A stretch of 64,000 bases of DNA from assembly GCA_002786065.1 (NCBI GenBank), contig NHNY01000014.1:416348-480347 (forward strand). Reading direction: 5' to 3'. Below, piece after piece: positions 22,983 through 33,803 of the stretch (position 1 is the first letter of the stretch; every line of letters begins with the position of its first letter). The notes under the pieces are model-generated. The model had not been told where the DNA came from and did no database searches. It saw nothing but the letters and a program-made list of their open reading frames with translations. Origin of the DNA: Microcyclospora pomicola. Lineage: Eukaryota > Ascomycota > Dothideomycetes > Capnodiales. The position numbers and the translations under genes are program-made.

Positions 22983-23909
22983 ATGTCGGGCAATGATGGT
23001 GTACACGACCAGGGCAATGTGACTGGAACAGGGATGGCGAGCGAGATTTCGAGGGACGATGCAACTCCAGGAGGAGAGATGCAACCGCCATCATCGATGC
23101 AGGACGTCGAGTGGGATCAAGCACGGCAGCAAGCCGATGTCCACCAGCGGAAATGGCCATTCATGGGACATACGATGTTCGCATCAAGCAAAGCACCGTC
23201 GACGACAGCATATAAAACCCCCCTCCCCCGAACAGATGAGAAAGCTCTCGACAGCAGCAAGAACAATCATTCCGGACTTACCGCATTCAATACAATCTCT
23301 TTTCGATCCACCTTTGACAGGTTATTTCCTCCTCATCAGCGATATCTTGGACGTTTCAGCCGGAAATCTTTCCTCATCATTCTTAGCATCATGTTGTTCA
23401 GTGCCCTTGCCCTCACGATCGGCCTCGCCGCTGGTCTTACGGTCCCGCGCCAGGCGTATGTTGTCCGAAGTCGAGAAATGCACCAAGACGTGATGCTAAC
23501 ACTTTCTACTAGCAACTCCACCATCACCCAAGACACAACTGGCACCTACTCCGGAGATATGACCTACTATGCTGATGGTCTCGGTGCCTGCGGTGTCACC
23601 AGCGGACCTGACGACTACATTGTTGCCCTGTCCGAGATCCTTTTCGACCCGCAGACTCCCAACGGCAACCCCAACAACAACCCTCTCTGTGGCCAGAAGC
23701 TTACCGCCTACCTTGGCGACAACAGCATCGAGTTGGTCAGTGTTTCCATTCGTTTACAAAGTGCCCGCGTGACTAACAAGTGCCAGACCGTTGTTGATCG
23801 TTGCACCGGTTGTGCGCAGTATGATATTGACACAACTCAGACCGCCTTCAGCCAGCTCGCCGACCCGAGCGAGGGACGTGTCCAAGTGACATGGAGCTGG
23901 ACCAACTGA
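22983..23909 (+). CDS. RlpA-like double-psi beta-barrel protein, membrane-anchored or secreted
   Basis: Exons 22983-23455, 23513-23735 and 23787-23909 give 272 residues. A polar N-terminus precedes a hydrophobic segment (SFLIILSIMLFSALALTIGLAAGLTV) and then a C-terminal double-psi beta-barrel: TYSGDMTYYADGLGACG, DDYIVALSE, NPLCGQKL, VVDRCTGCAQYDID, FSQLAD. This barwin/expansin-like module occurs in fungal surface and secreted proteins, including effector candidates and plant-wall-loosening proteins; a catalytic role is not shown. The frame is open to 22914 (295 residues). Alternatively a TATA box at 23211 and Met at 23391 would make a 136-residue secreted form in which the hydrophobic stretch is a signal peptide. 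The barrel and splice joins are well supported; the start is not. Confidence 0.72.
   Translation: MSGNDGVHDQGNVTGTGMASEISRDDATPGGEMQPPSSMQDVEWDQARQQADVHQRKWPFMGHTMFASSKAPSTTAYKTPLPRTDEKALDSSKNNHSGLTAFNTISFRSTFDRLFPPHQRYLGRFSRKSFLIILSIMLFSALALTIGLAAGLTVPRQAYVVRSREMHQDVMLTLSTSNSTITQDTTGTYSGDMTYYADGLGACGVTSGPDDYIVALSEILFDPQTPNGNPNNNPLCGQKLTAYLGDNSIELVSVSIRLQSARVTNKCQTVVDRCTGCAQYDIDTTQTAFSQLADPSEGRVQVTWSWTN
23211..23217 (+). promoter_or_regulatory. TATA box inside the long frame of the beta-barrel gene
   Basis: TATAAAA followed by a C-run lies 180 bp upstream of the Met at 23391 but inside the longer open frame. It would suit a transcript encoding only the short secreted form. Confidence 0.4.
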
Positions 23910-25010
23910 GTGGAGTCTTATATAGACACGAATGATGGGCCACGGTGAGCATCTCACGCATTCATACCCATCAGCACGTGTCGAAGCAAGGAGTGCGGCT
24001 TGAAGAGTTGCCACGCTCGATCTTCTTGTGCTGCAATGCAATTGCTTGTGCAATATAAAATTTATCCAAGTTCTTGGAAATGTCACCGTTTCAGATTTCT
24101 GTAGCTGGAAATTCGTGATGAAGAGGTCATATATGGGTTACCCGCGCCATAATCCATGGTTTTCGTCCTGAAGCCCATCCGTTCTCGTAGCAACGATCTT
24201 TGCGTCTCGATATGTGGTATGCTAAAAGAGGACATTGTGAGTTGGACAAAGCCCCCCGACATGTTTACGCCCCAGTTCTTTGACAACAATATGGCAGCAT
24301 ATGGCATGTGACAAGCGCCTTTCTAGCCATTGTCAAGTTTGTAGCAAACGAATGGAACAGAATCAAGGAGTTCATGGCCAGGTATGGGGCTGAGAGTTAG
24401 GATGCCTCGCGGCTGCGAGAATATCTATGCACGTGAACATGGGTGAGGTATATGAGTGCCGTGTAGTCAAAGGCGCGTCTTAGCTGCGGCTTCCTGTTCC
24501 TTCTGCAAGTATACGACTCACTTTCCCAACTATCCGTTCTGACTTGTTACTGATCTTGATACAGATTGTTGAGCATCGGAACGATAGTACAAGACTGACC
24601 TCAACAATGCTTGCATCTGAATAGCACAAACATAAGTGTTGCGAATGCTCGACAAAACCTCACTCCGAACTTCCTCGACGCTTGCTCCTTGGCCATCATT
24701 CGACTTTCATCATGTACCTGCTGTCTCGTCAACTACTGTACCGCCACTACCTCATATGACAATCTCGGCAAATTCAGCAACCACAACTATTATAAACTTG
24801 TATCGCGACTTTGTCCTCTACCTTACTTCTCTTCAGCTTTGATCTCGTCCTCCCGTACGGAGACCCGACCTGCTTCACCAGTTGAGTCGACTGCAGAACC
24901 TACGATCATCAGCTCGCCATCCACACGAACATGCCCCACCACACGGTCAACGAAGAGAAACACAATCGTAGAGGCCTTTTCCTCCTGGTCTCGTTCGTCA
25001 CAGCCGGACT
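23910..25010. other. Intergenic region before the disordered orphan
   Basis: No supported gene. A TATAAAC at 24791-24797 and a CT-rich leader-like stretch (24800-24880) suggest the promoter of the gene at 25011. A Ser/Thr-rich open frame (24611-25030) ends inside the next gene and has no motif. Confidence 0.45.
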
Positions 25011-27932
25011 ATGCAGCCTCTACCCGGTGATGTGTTTCAAGGCGCACAGCAGCCGCGAAAAGGCAAAGCTCAACAGCAGAGTCGCGAAGGTCGAGCGTAT
25101 AGCGAGAGCCAACGAGGAAGAGATGTTCCATCCATATCCATCGAGGAGGTATCAGTCCAGATCCCCAGCCCGTACAGCTCACATGCCGGATCGCCAACGT
25201 CACCACTCTTCAGCACGCCGCCACTCCACCTCTCACGCGGGCCGTCTGAGAAAGGATCCAGCAGAAGACGAAGACGAGATCGAGACGATTCATCCCAAAC
25301 GGCACAGTCACAGGAGTCCTTACAGCCACGACTACGACCGCGACATCGATCGGAATCGTCGTCGTCGCCATCACGGTCACGCTCCGCCTCGAAGATATCA
25401 TCACAGTTCTTGGGAAGGCGTGTTGAAGCCGATGCCAACGTTCTGATCGCGACATCTGGTACCTTGACCACAGATGCGGCACCAAGTGACTACAGCTCTG
25501 CTTGCAGACTCTCGACGGCTGAGCAGCTTCGTGCGTTACTTCCGTCCCGTCGGAGTAGACAGTCGGTCTTTCTTCGATCTTGTTGATGACTCTCACAGCT
25601 GACAGTGTATCTCAGCCTAGAGACAGACCGTTTCCCGAACGATGCACAACGTGGTTCAGCCGCCAATTCTTTGCTTCTCAACACCTCATCATCAACTTGC
25701 ATACCATCTTTATCGACACCAGACTCTTCGGGCAGCAGTCATGCTCCAGCCTTACGCTCACGTCGTGCAGACAAACGTCTTCTGAAGGCAAAGTATCTAC
25801 CTTTACAGCATTCTACGAAAGACCTGTCGACAGATGCGAGAAGTGCACTTAGCCTGGTATCTCCTCCAGTTTTAGTATCCGATCCAGTTCTACACATACC
25901 AATCACAAGTTCGACAGAGACACAAGCATCAACGAGCGATAGCAAGACGTCGACGCCAAAGTCCACGAAAGCACGTATACACGTGTCTCGTTCGATTTCA
26001 CCCTCGCCGAAAGTACGAGGCAGCCGCTCATCTGAGTCTTATGCTCGAAATGGTCCTGCTGCTCAGCCAGCTCGGGAGGTCATGAAATCAGCCCCATCTT
26101 TGAAAAGAGAACACGCACCACCACGCATAGAATTAGGCCCTGCTCAAGGTGTACAATTCCAATCGCAATGGTCCAGTACAATGAACCCAAGTATGACCGC
26201 CATTGAGCCACCAGGATCTCCGAAGAATCAACTGTGGCCACGCCGGAGTACTCGGCGGCCCGTAGAACGTCTACGACGTAGCGATCACGCATTGATAGGG
26301 GAACGTATGCATGACCCGCTCCCGTCTTCTTCTATAATTCACGACTTGGAGTCTTATTTCCAGCGTCCTGCCGTTTATGGCGAGACCAATTATCTGAAAG
26401 AGTATTCGCCACCAAGATCACCAGACTCCATGTACAATCCAGCACCTGTACCTGGCTGGGCGCATCTGCAACCTGCGCAAGTCCCATTACCATCATTCGC
26501 GAGACCGCTCTTCTCCGAAAAGAGCAAAGGTGGCGCGGTGCTCCAGACAAGACATGGTGTAAGAGGTGCTGCTGTATGGTCTGTGCAGGATCAGGTGCCT
26601 GTGCCTGGACAAAGGCTGCATGGTGCGAGATCAGCGGATGATGGTTCGCTTGGAAACCCGAATGGTTCTCCACTCAGCAATACACCGTCTTTGATGAGCC
26701 GGCGAGCTTCGCTTGCGCTCGGGGAGCTTCGAACGCCGTCGTATTTCTCTCGGCCTCGACCGGGACAGCAAACAAGTTCGACGTCTACGCCATCCACAGC
26801 GATCTCGCCGATGGCATCTCTTCGACACTCGTACGAAGCAGAAACGCTTGCCGAAGAAGAATCCGAATCACCGAGGCACCTTGCACCGAAGCCTCGAGTA
26901 TCACGGCCACGACTGAGACACAACAAGACGCTCGAAAGTATACCGGACGACTCGTTATCAAGTGATAAGGTTCCGACCTTGACTCACGTCCCACGATCGT
27001 CCATCTTGGGCCGCACACTACGGCCAGTGACACGCAGGTTACCAGTACTGAAGTCTGATCCGAAAAAGGACAAGATTGCATCTTCGAAGGCCGGACCTGG
27101 GAGTTCAGAAAATGTGGAACTGAACATGGTTCGGAGAGACATTCTGGCATCACGGCAGAGCATCAAAAATCAAGGATTCCGTGCTTTTTTGTTTGAGGCC
27201 CCCAAGCCCCCTGATGGCAAGGCTTCCTCGATTGAGCTCAAACAGTCGGAGCGAACCAGGAGTCGTCGTGGACGGTACCTGCACACCAAGTCGCTTCCAT
27301 GGCTCCGCCGCAAGAAGACACAAGAGGTTGTACAGCACTTACCGGCGCAGCTAGTGCCAAAGTCCTCGCAAATATCAATTGCCATCGTTCAGTCGCCTCT
27401 GACAGGCCCTGAGAAGACAGCAGGCGAGTCAGGTCGTGGTAGTGTAGGTACTGTGACGTTCGAATGTCTGGCCTCGGACTTGGAGGTGACCAACTTTCGA
27501 CAAACACCAATTTCGACTCGATATAATGATGCGAAACGAGCGGAAAAGCTTGTACAGCGTGCTTTCCTTGAAGAAGCTCTTCTCAGCATCCAGCACCGCG
27601 GAGACGATAGTGAGTATACCGAGTATGACTATGAGCTCGACGTGCCTGATCATCTACCTAGCAGTCCACTGTGCCCACTCTCGCCCAAGCACAAGAGTTT
27701 GGGAGCTGGCATCTGTCCCACGCATGGACGCAAGAAAGCAATCGGTCCAACACGTCTGGCTACTGGGCCGTATGCTTCGGAGACCATAGCACCAACCAAG
27801 CTGAAGGCTGCAGGGTCGAGGGCTCCACGGATTGTGTACGAAGGTCGGGAAGGTGAAGAACTGGCATCGGAGAAGAAATGGGAAGCGTACCAGCAGCAAA
27901 GCCAGCTGGAGGCCGGAGAGGCGAATCGCTGA
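25011..27932 (+). CDS. Large disordered orphan protein (956 residues)
   Basis: Not recognised. Exon 25011-25554 and exon 25606-27932 join across a 51-bp GT-AG intron (A|TG, giving SRRMYLSLETD) to 956 residues. The protein is Ser/Pro/Arg-rich and mostly disordered, with an early RS-rich stretch (RHRSESSSSPSRSRS), many SP sites, blocks such as LESYFQRPAVYGETNYLKEYSPP and RGRYLHTKSLPWLRRKK, and a more ordered helical part near the end (YNDAKRAEKLVQRAFLEEALLSIQHRGDDSEYTEYDYELD). No membrane segment was seen. The first ATG after the likely TATA is at 24931 in another frame, which stays open for 171 codons, so the 5' end is uncertain. The long frame through 27932 is well supported by its length. 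Confidence 0.62.
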
Positions 27933-28479
27933 GAGTATAAGACCTATTGCGAAAGCTCTATAAGGGGAGTTCCTCGGCGGGACGGTGGCTACTTTGTGAG
28001 ACGTTGGGCGCAGCAGTATTGTCTGGTCGCGCAAGGTAGCTCATTGATGATGCGTGCTGCATCCATTTCGCCCTATTGTGCATGACACAGCACAGCTTAT
28101 TCTACCCAGCATGCGTCTCCCAAGCACATACATCCAGGGTAGTACCAGTCGATCCGTAAAGCCTCGTTGACAGCGCTTGTATTTGAACATGTACTCACGG
28201 CATGCATGGATGGATGTCAGTACCGCCAGGTCACGTGTCGAGAGTCGGTTGCTGCATGGCAACGCACTGTGTATACCCGAACCACTAAAACTAGCCGGTT
28301 AGCATCGAATGGCCCCTGCGTGGGGTCGATACGGTGAACACTTCTCCATTCCTCCCTGACCACCTCCTCACTACTCTACTATTTGATCACTCTTCACTTC
28401 TTGGCCCTTCTGTTCCTTCTGGTCCATCTTCCGCACGAAACAACGGGTTCACCACAAGAGCAAGACATCCGCACTAAAA
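27933..28479. other. Intergenic region before the myosin light chain gene
   Basis: No gene supported. The last 120 bp (CTCCATTCCTCCCTGACC and on) are CT-rich, as in a leader. Nothing else was noticed. Confidence 0.45.
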
Positions 28480-29334
28480 ATGGTACGTATCGCCTGGCAC
28501 GACGCGGGACCCTGCCGAAGTTTAGGTGGGATTTTGCGCGTGTTGCTGTTTCCCCCCTCGTTGGCTGGTTTGGGAGGACAAGACTGCCGCTACTGAACAC
28601 CAACGATCGCGACGAAGGCAGCGGACATTCTCAGTCTCTCCTTGCAACACCGCAGCATCCGAACGAATCGCGCAGAACCAGGCGCATAAGCAAGAGCAGT
28701 GAAAGAGAACAAAAGCTAACACGGACGGTTCGTCATGGCGGAACAGGCACAAAGCACCAACTTCAAGGAGGCATTCTCCCTCTTCGACAAGCGCGGCAAC
28801 GGACGCGTCCAGCTGGACAGTCTGGGAGATCTCCTGCGCGCATGTGGACAAAACCCGACCATGGCGGAGATTCGCGATCTTGAGGGTCAAATGGGCGGAG
28901 ACTGTACGTGTAGCCTCTAAACCTCCCATGCTTCGTCGCGTGTGCGCGTGCGCGTCGCTCCGAATCGCAGTTGCTGACCACATATATTACATCAATAGTC
29001 GACTTCGATTCATTCCAGAAGGTCCTCAACCGTCCTGGCGGATTCCGCGACCCCGGCGAGCCCGAGGAGTATTGTCGCGGATTCCAAGTGTTCGACAAGG
29101 AGCTCACCGGATTCATCGGTGTGGGACAATTCCGATATATCCTGACGAATCTTGGAGAGAAGATGAGCGATGAGGAAGTGGATGAGCTGCTCAAGGCTGT
29201 GGACACCAGCAGTGGAGAGCTGAACTACATGGGTGAGTTGTGGCTGGTGAAGAGGCGGTCTTATGAGCGTTTGTTCCCGAACTTTTGCTGACAACAAGTT
29301 CACAGATATGGTGAAGACGATTTTGGCCAACTAG
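28480..29334 (+). CDS. EF-hand myosin light chain, Cdc4/Mlc1 type
   Basis: The preferred model has four exons (28480-28482, 28747-28903, 28999-29232, 29306-29334) and 140 residues. The ATG is followed at once by a GTACGT donor; a GCTAAC branch site at 28715-28720 and AACAG acceptor lead to AQSTNFKEAFSLFDKRGNGRV in phase. The alternative is a start at 28735 without that intron (MAEQ, 143 residues). The rest is unambiguous: LGDLLRACGQNPTMAEI, FDFDSFQKVLNRPGGF, EYCRGFQVFDKELTGFIGVGQ, LGEKMSDEEVDELLKAVD and MVKTILAN. EF-hand loops lack several calcium ligands, as usual in Cdc4/Mlc1 essential light chains, which bind type II/V myosin IQ motifs in the contractile ring. Intron 3 splits the Asp of YMDMVK. 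Confidence 0.93.
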
Positions 29335-29872
29335 GGCAAGGCAGCGAGACGGTACGATATGCATGGTTGGTGGGATCGGCGTTCAGGTGTGTTGGCTGTA
29401 CACTTTGTTGAAGGATCACTGCGTCCCGGTACAGATGGGCGCAGAAGCCGCTCGAATTCATGTATAACGAGTCGCTATGCGCATACGCAGAATGCTTATG
29501 GCCTTCAAGTGCTGACAAATTCAGAATGAGTTCTCTTGAGACATCTCTCGCTTGCACAGCATATGACATGACACTGGCCGGATTGTGGGTAGCCAGTGAT
29601 CTGACGTCTAATAAGTACTTACATCAGCTTAGCATCGACACATTTTGGACTTCATTCTGCTCACCAAACCAACCTTTTTTGCTTGCAGAGATTAGCTGAA
29701 GACACGACTCCTCGACCAATGGATCGCTTGCGGAAGGTCGTCCTTGAAAAGCTGTGTTCAAGCAATGTATAAAAGTCCAGTGCGCCCTCTGTTGAGGTCC
29801 TCTCGACTCTAGCACGCAGGATCACTTTACAGCACACGTCAACAACGAAGTAACAAGCACTTCACCGCAACT
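29335..29872. other. Promoter region of the secreted orphan
   Basis: No ORF is supported. The region contains the myosin light chain 3' UTR and, at 29768-29775, a TATA box for the gene at 29873. Confidence 0.5.
29768..29775 (+). promoter_or_regulatory. TATA box of the secreted orphan gene
   Basis: TATAAAAG lies 98 bp before the ATG at 29873, followed by an A/C-rich leader ending in CGCAACT just before the start codon. This suggests a regulated gene with a short leader. Confidence 0.6.
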
Positions 29873-30712
29873 ATGAAGGTGGTCCGAATTGCCCTTGGGC
29901 TGCTCTCCGCCAGCCTTGCTTTTGCGGCTCCACGCTTCGACCATGAGACGAATGATATAGTTCCTGTCAGCTTCACCAGCCTCAGCACCCAGATCCGCCC
30001 AAGTGCGTTCCCAACCCGCTCGCCCCATGAAGATATCGACCTCCACCCGCTCGATGGACATCCCTTCGACACTCCCGGACCTGTGATCCCAACTGCAATC
30101 CCCGCCGTCGCCACCAAAATTAATCCGATGCCCGTTCCCGCCATCATCCGCCGCGCCACGCTCGACCTCACTGAGGAGCAGAAGCTCAACCACTTCGCGC
30201 GGGTGCTGCAGGTCTCGCTCGCCGGTCCGTCCTCGGCCGTCTACTGCGCCAACCCGTTCCACCGCTGGGAGGAGACGTGCACGGAGCGCTTCGACGCCAA
30301 CCTGACGGCCATCGCGGGCGTCCGCATCGCCTCGTTCTACGCCACCGGGATGATGCTGGCCGACTTCAGCCTCGCCGAGCATATCCTGCAGCGTATCCGC
30401 AAGGAACAGAAGAAGCAGACTGACAACACGCTCGTCAAGCTGTACGCCGAGGTGCTCGATTGCGCCAAGACCGCGATGGACCATCTGCGTAAGAGCGTCG
30501 CGGAGTTCAAGGCGAAGTCGGCCCCGTCGGTGAGTGCTGATGGCCAGACCGAGGGAGCTCCTGAGGAGGAGAACGCGGACGAATCTTCGGCCGGCGAGCC
30601 AGCTGGGGGTACTGTCCTGGTCGCTCGAGGTCATGAGCCTAAAGACGATTCAGCGGAGAGGGCGGCTGAGGAGAATGAAGATGAGCAAGAGGTGGCCAAT
30701 GGTACGTGGTAG
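29873..30712 (+). CDS. Secreted protein of unknown function
   Basis: Not recognised. An intronless frame of 279 residues starts with a typical signal peptide (MKVVRIALGLLSASLAFA, cleavage likely before APRF). A Pro-rich segment (residues about 40-90, with PVIPTAIPAVAT) precedes a helical core: LTEEQKLNHFARVLQVSL, VYCANPFHRWEETCTERFDANLTAIAG, MLADFSLAEHILQRIRKEQKK, LYAEVLDCAKTAMDHLRKSV. Three Cys in the mature core could form one disulfide. The tail is acidic and low complexity (PEEENADESSAGEPAGG; AEENEDEQEVANGTW). One NLT glycosylation site is in the core and NGT ends the protein. A clear TATA box and short leader suggest regulated expression. It could be an effector-like or wall-associated protein; no function is claimed. 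Confidence 0.75.
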   Translation: MKVVRIALGLLSASLAFAAPRFDHETNDIVPVSFTSLSTQIRPSAFPTRSPHEDIDLHPLDGHPFDTPGPVIPTAIPAVATKINPMPVPAIIRRATLDLTEEQKLNHFARVLQVSLAGPSSAVYCANPFHRWEETCTERFDANLTAIAGVRIASFYATGMMLADFSLAEHILQRIRKEQKKQTDNTLVKLYAEVLDCAKTAMDHLRKSVAEFKAKSAPSVSADGQTEGAPEEENADESSAGEPAGGTVLVARGHEPKDDSAERAAEENEDEQEVANGTW

Positions 30713-31101
30713 AGTGCATGCTTTCGGTCACAGCGAAGACTTTCATGATACACTTGCGTCCCCCGTGGTTGTAGAACCTGCTCACATGCTGTCGTATTTC
30801 TACTTGGAGCTCGTAGCATCTCTAGCAGAAGCTACCTAAGTTAGGTAGCATTATCGTCTGCTCGAATAAATAACATCAACGTCAAAAGCTCTGTAGATTC
30901 TCGCCTTGTGTGTACAGATACCTTCATCGATGCTCGCTGGAATCGCTTCGTATCTGAATGTTCAGTCCGCTACGTACTCTGCACATGGATGTCTGCTTGC
31001 GTTTCATTGTCTTGACTTATAACAATCTGCGCCTCGCTAGTTCGTACTCACCTCGAAATCGAACTTGCACTTGATCACAATGTCTCGGGATCTGGGCCAG
31101 A
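30713..31101. other. Convergent region between secreted orphan and HIT gene
   Basis: No gene. A short inverted CTACCTAAGTTAGGTAG lies near 30833-30849, possibly a hairpin in the 3' UTR. Otherwise unremarkable. Confidence 0.45.
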
Positions 31102-31758
31102 TCACAGCTTCCCACTCCCCCCATCCTCCTGCGCATCCTTAGCCATCTCATCTCGCAACCACTGCGCCTCCTTGACCATCTCCTCCATACTCCTCGGCTT
31201 CCGCTCCTCATCCTTCGCCCACTCTCCCTGCTTGCGATGCCCCTCCTCCGCCTCCCTCTGATGTGCCCCGACGTCCCCCTCCTCGCCCTCCAGCCACTCA
31301 TGCACCTTATCGCCCTCGCCCGGGTCCCCCTTCACCCGCGGGATGACATGGCAATGCACATGCGGCACGCTCTGCCCCGCCGCCTCGCCGTCCTGTACGG
31401 CGATATTGAACGCCTCTGCGCGGTAGAGGCGCTGCAGCGTGCGTTGCACCCGCGTGACGGTCAGGAACAGGTCGCAGACTTCCTCGCGCGTGAGCTCGCT
31501 CAGACGTGGTCGGACGCGCAGCGGCGAGACGAGGACGTGGCCTGGCAGCAGCGGCTTGAGGTTGACGAGCGCGAAGGAGTGAGGGGTGGTGTGGAAGACC
31601 TACCGGGGCGCGCGTTGCTGGTTCAGCGGGGCTTTGCGCCGGGGGTATATGAAGGCTGATGGTAGGGGATGGGCCGAAGTGCCTACCTGGGATGTCACGT
31701 TGAACTTGCCGAAGTGGATGGGAGGCATCTCCTCGTCCGGCTGGTCGTGCGAGCTCAT
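31102..31758 (-). CDS. HIT-family dinucleoside polyphosphate hydrolase (Aph1/Hnt2 type)
   Basis: Exons 31687-31758 and 31102-31599 (intron 31600-31686) give 189 residues. The start MSSHDQPDEEMPPIHFGKFNVTSQ joins VFHTTPHSFALVNLKPLLPGHVLV, the conserved Fhit/Aph1 opening. The histidine triad is H104-V-H106-C-H108 in QSVPHVHCHVIPR; the middle His is the nucleophile in this family. The C-terminal tail is charged and helical (EEMVKEAQWLRDEMAKD). Aph1/Hnt2 enzymes cleave Ap3A/Ap4A to AMP plus ADP or ATP. The splice phase is exact, and without it the histidine-triad frame has no N-terminal strand. Confidence 0.92.
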
Positions 31759-32006
31759 CGAGGAGGTTTGAGACCTGGTGGGATGATGGATTCGGGTTTT
31801 CCAGCAGCGTTATGTTCTGGGAAAGCTGGAGAATGCTGAGCTACCTTAGGCTATGACGGCATGCTTCAAGCGTGGGGATACATGAGGTGTATTAAACTTG
31901 AATGTATGAACTAGATGCTCAACTTAAATCTTCATTTCGACATAGATGGAAGATACTGATAATGAGTACGGCACAAAATTGCATTGACAATTCTATGTAA
32001 CAAGCG

Positions 32007-33353
32007 CTACCATATAGGTTCCCATTTCGAAGGCGCTTTGATCGGCTCGTCCACGAGCGCTCGTTCTGCTGCTCTTTTCGCCTCAAAAGAGCCGCCACAA
32101 ACATCCTGTCAAGGTACATCAGCAAACGCACAACGACCCGTTTCAGCTCCAAGTGAATAACATACCTTTCGTCTTCTGCGGAAGTCTTCGTAGATCCACA
32201 CCCATTTGTCCCGATTCCGGCAATCTTCCTGGCCATCCGTCATGATGCATTTGGGCATTTCATGATCCCATACCGACGCCACGGGCTGAATCCATGGCTT
32301 CGGCACTGGCCAGTCCGAGAAGTGTAGGAACTTGGCTTCGTCAAACGCCTTCTCGGGATCCCAAGTCTCCTCCTCCGACCCAAGGTAATTTCTGTGCTTG
32401 TCGGCGCGGAACTCGCCGGTCAACAAGTCGTACTTTCGATGCGGGATGATGAAGCAGTCTCTGCCGTAGAGGTTGTTCACGATCTCCATGTCAAAATCGC
32501 CGCTGGTAAGGTTGTCCATGGCGTGCATGATGCGACCGAACTCGAAAGTGGACGGCTCGACAAGGAGAAGCTGTGAAGACAAAGTGGACTCGTCTTGCAG
32601 CCAGTATGCTCTCGGCATAGCCACTGGTGCCGATGGTAGCAAGAAAAGCTCATCCATTGATTTGAGCACCGTAGCGTCGGAATCCATGGACAACACTCGC
32701 TTGTACTGCGTCTGATTGAAGGCCAGCAACTTCGTAAAGCTCTCGGCCCACGTTTGATCCATCGTGTAGTCATGTCGCTGGACTTCGATCGGTTGTAGTT
32801 TAACACCGTACTCGTTCACGGCTTTCATGAGCAGCTGTTGTGCATCAAGGTCGCGTTCCAGTCTCCACGAGTTGGGGAACATCATCAGCTTATCAGCCTT
32901 GACGTCGAGACGGGTAAGGGACTCGAAGATCATGAGGGAGTTGCAAAGGTAATCCGCGTTGGTGACATATTGGCAGTACGCATACTGACTCCAATCGACC
33001 GCAGTTGTTTCCGAACCTGTGGATGTGGGTGGCGCTGGCGTGACGCTCTGTTCCGGACAGTCGTCTTGCACCTTGACTTCCACAATGTCGTGGTGCGGAT
33101 CCACCCAGCCTTGTTTCTCGAGTACAGTTCGCGTTGGATGGAAGAAGTCTGCCAACAGACCGACCACGATGAGCGCGATCACCGTCCGCCACACTACTTT
33201 AGACGTGAGAACTGTGCGCCAGGTCGGCTGTGGCTTCGCGACACCATCATTATCGCCTCCATTCTCGTTGACAGACGCATAACGCCACGACGATCGATCC
33301 TGGAGAGGTAAGTTCTCTGTCCATCGTCCGAATAATCCGGACATGTTGTCCAA
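32007..33353 (-). CDS. GT8-like type II membrane glycosyltransferase (Gnt1-like)
   Basis: Exons 32166-33353 and 32007-32105 (intron 32106-32165) give 428 residues. A cytosolic N-terminus of about 52 residues precedes one membrane segment (VVWRTVIALIVVGLLADFF), so a Golgi type II protein is likely. The luminal catalytic domain has AYCQYVTNADYLCNSLMIFESL, the metal-binding DSD in KRVLSMDSDATVL, MPRAYWL, and WDPEKAFDEAKFLHFSDWPVPKPW, as in fungal N-acetylglucosaminyl/glucosyl transferases related to Gnt1 and GT8. Splicing adds a tail DVCGGSFEAKRAAE...SKWEPIW; reading straight through stops at 32109 with unrelated residues, so the spliced model is preferred. Donor and substrate are not decided. 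Confidence 0.85.
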
Positions 33354-33803
33354 CAGTCCACTCGATAGGGGGTGGTCGCCAGTAGAATTATATGCCCCTT
33401 TTGGGCTTGCTTATGACTTTGGCAATAATGATAGTGGACACGGTATGGCTGAACGTCAATTGTACCGTGTCACCAGGTCCCAAGACATGCGACAAGAGCT
33501 CCCCTGGTCGTGAAGAACGCGCTTACGTCGTGTATCTCCTTTACCTGTCATTATTTGTTCCAATCGTGTCCAGCCCTGCGCCTCACTTGACTAGCACGAA
33601 GGCTTGCAGCCGCAGCCACAGCCGCGTCCCGCAGCAACTCTAAACATAACATCTCATCACGTGGGATGGCATCACCTTTTGAAGCACCAATTCAGCTCGT
33701 TCCATTGCGTGCTGTTCGCGTGTGAGATGCCATGGCGATCGTGAGACTTGACACCTCACACACCATTCCACCGCACAGATCATAAGCTTCTCCCGAATAA
33801 AAG
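33354..33803. other. Divergent promoter region
   Basis: 450 bp separate the glycosyltransferase and the CoA-binding protein, transcribed away from each other. No clear TATA box. Contains a GCAGCCGCAGCCACAGCCGC stretch near 33606. Confidence 0.5.

Noticed and set aside
24611-25030. Ser/Thr-rich frame running into the disordered orphan
   Set aside because: It stops just after 25011 and no GT-AG intron of plausible length links it in phase to the downstream exon.
29822-30634. 270-codon minus-strand frame opposite the secreted orphan
   Set aside because: The plus-strand frame has a signal peptide, TATA box and good ATG context; the antisense frame has none.
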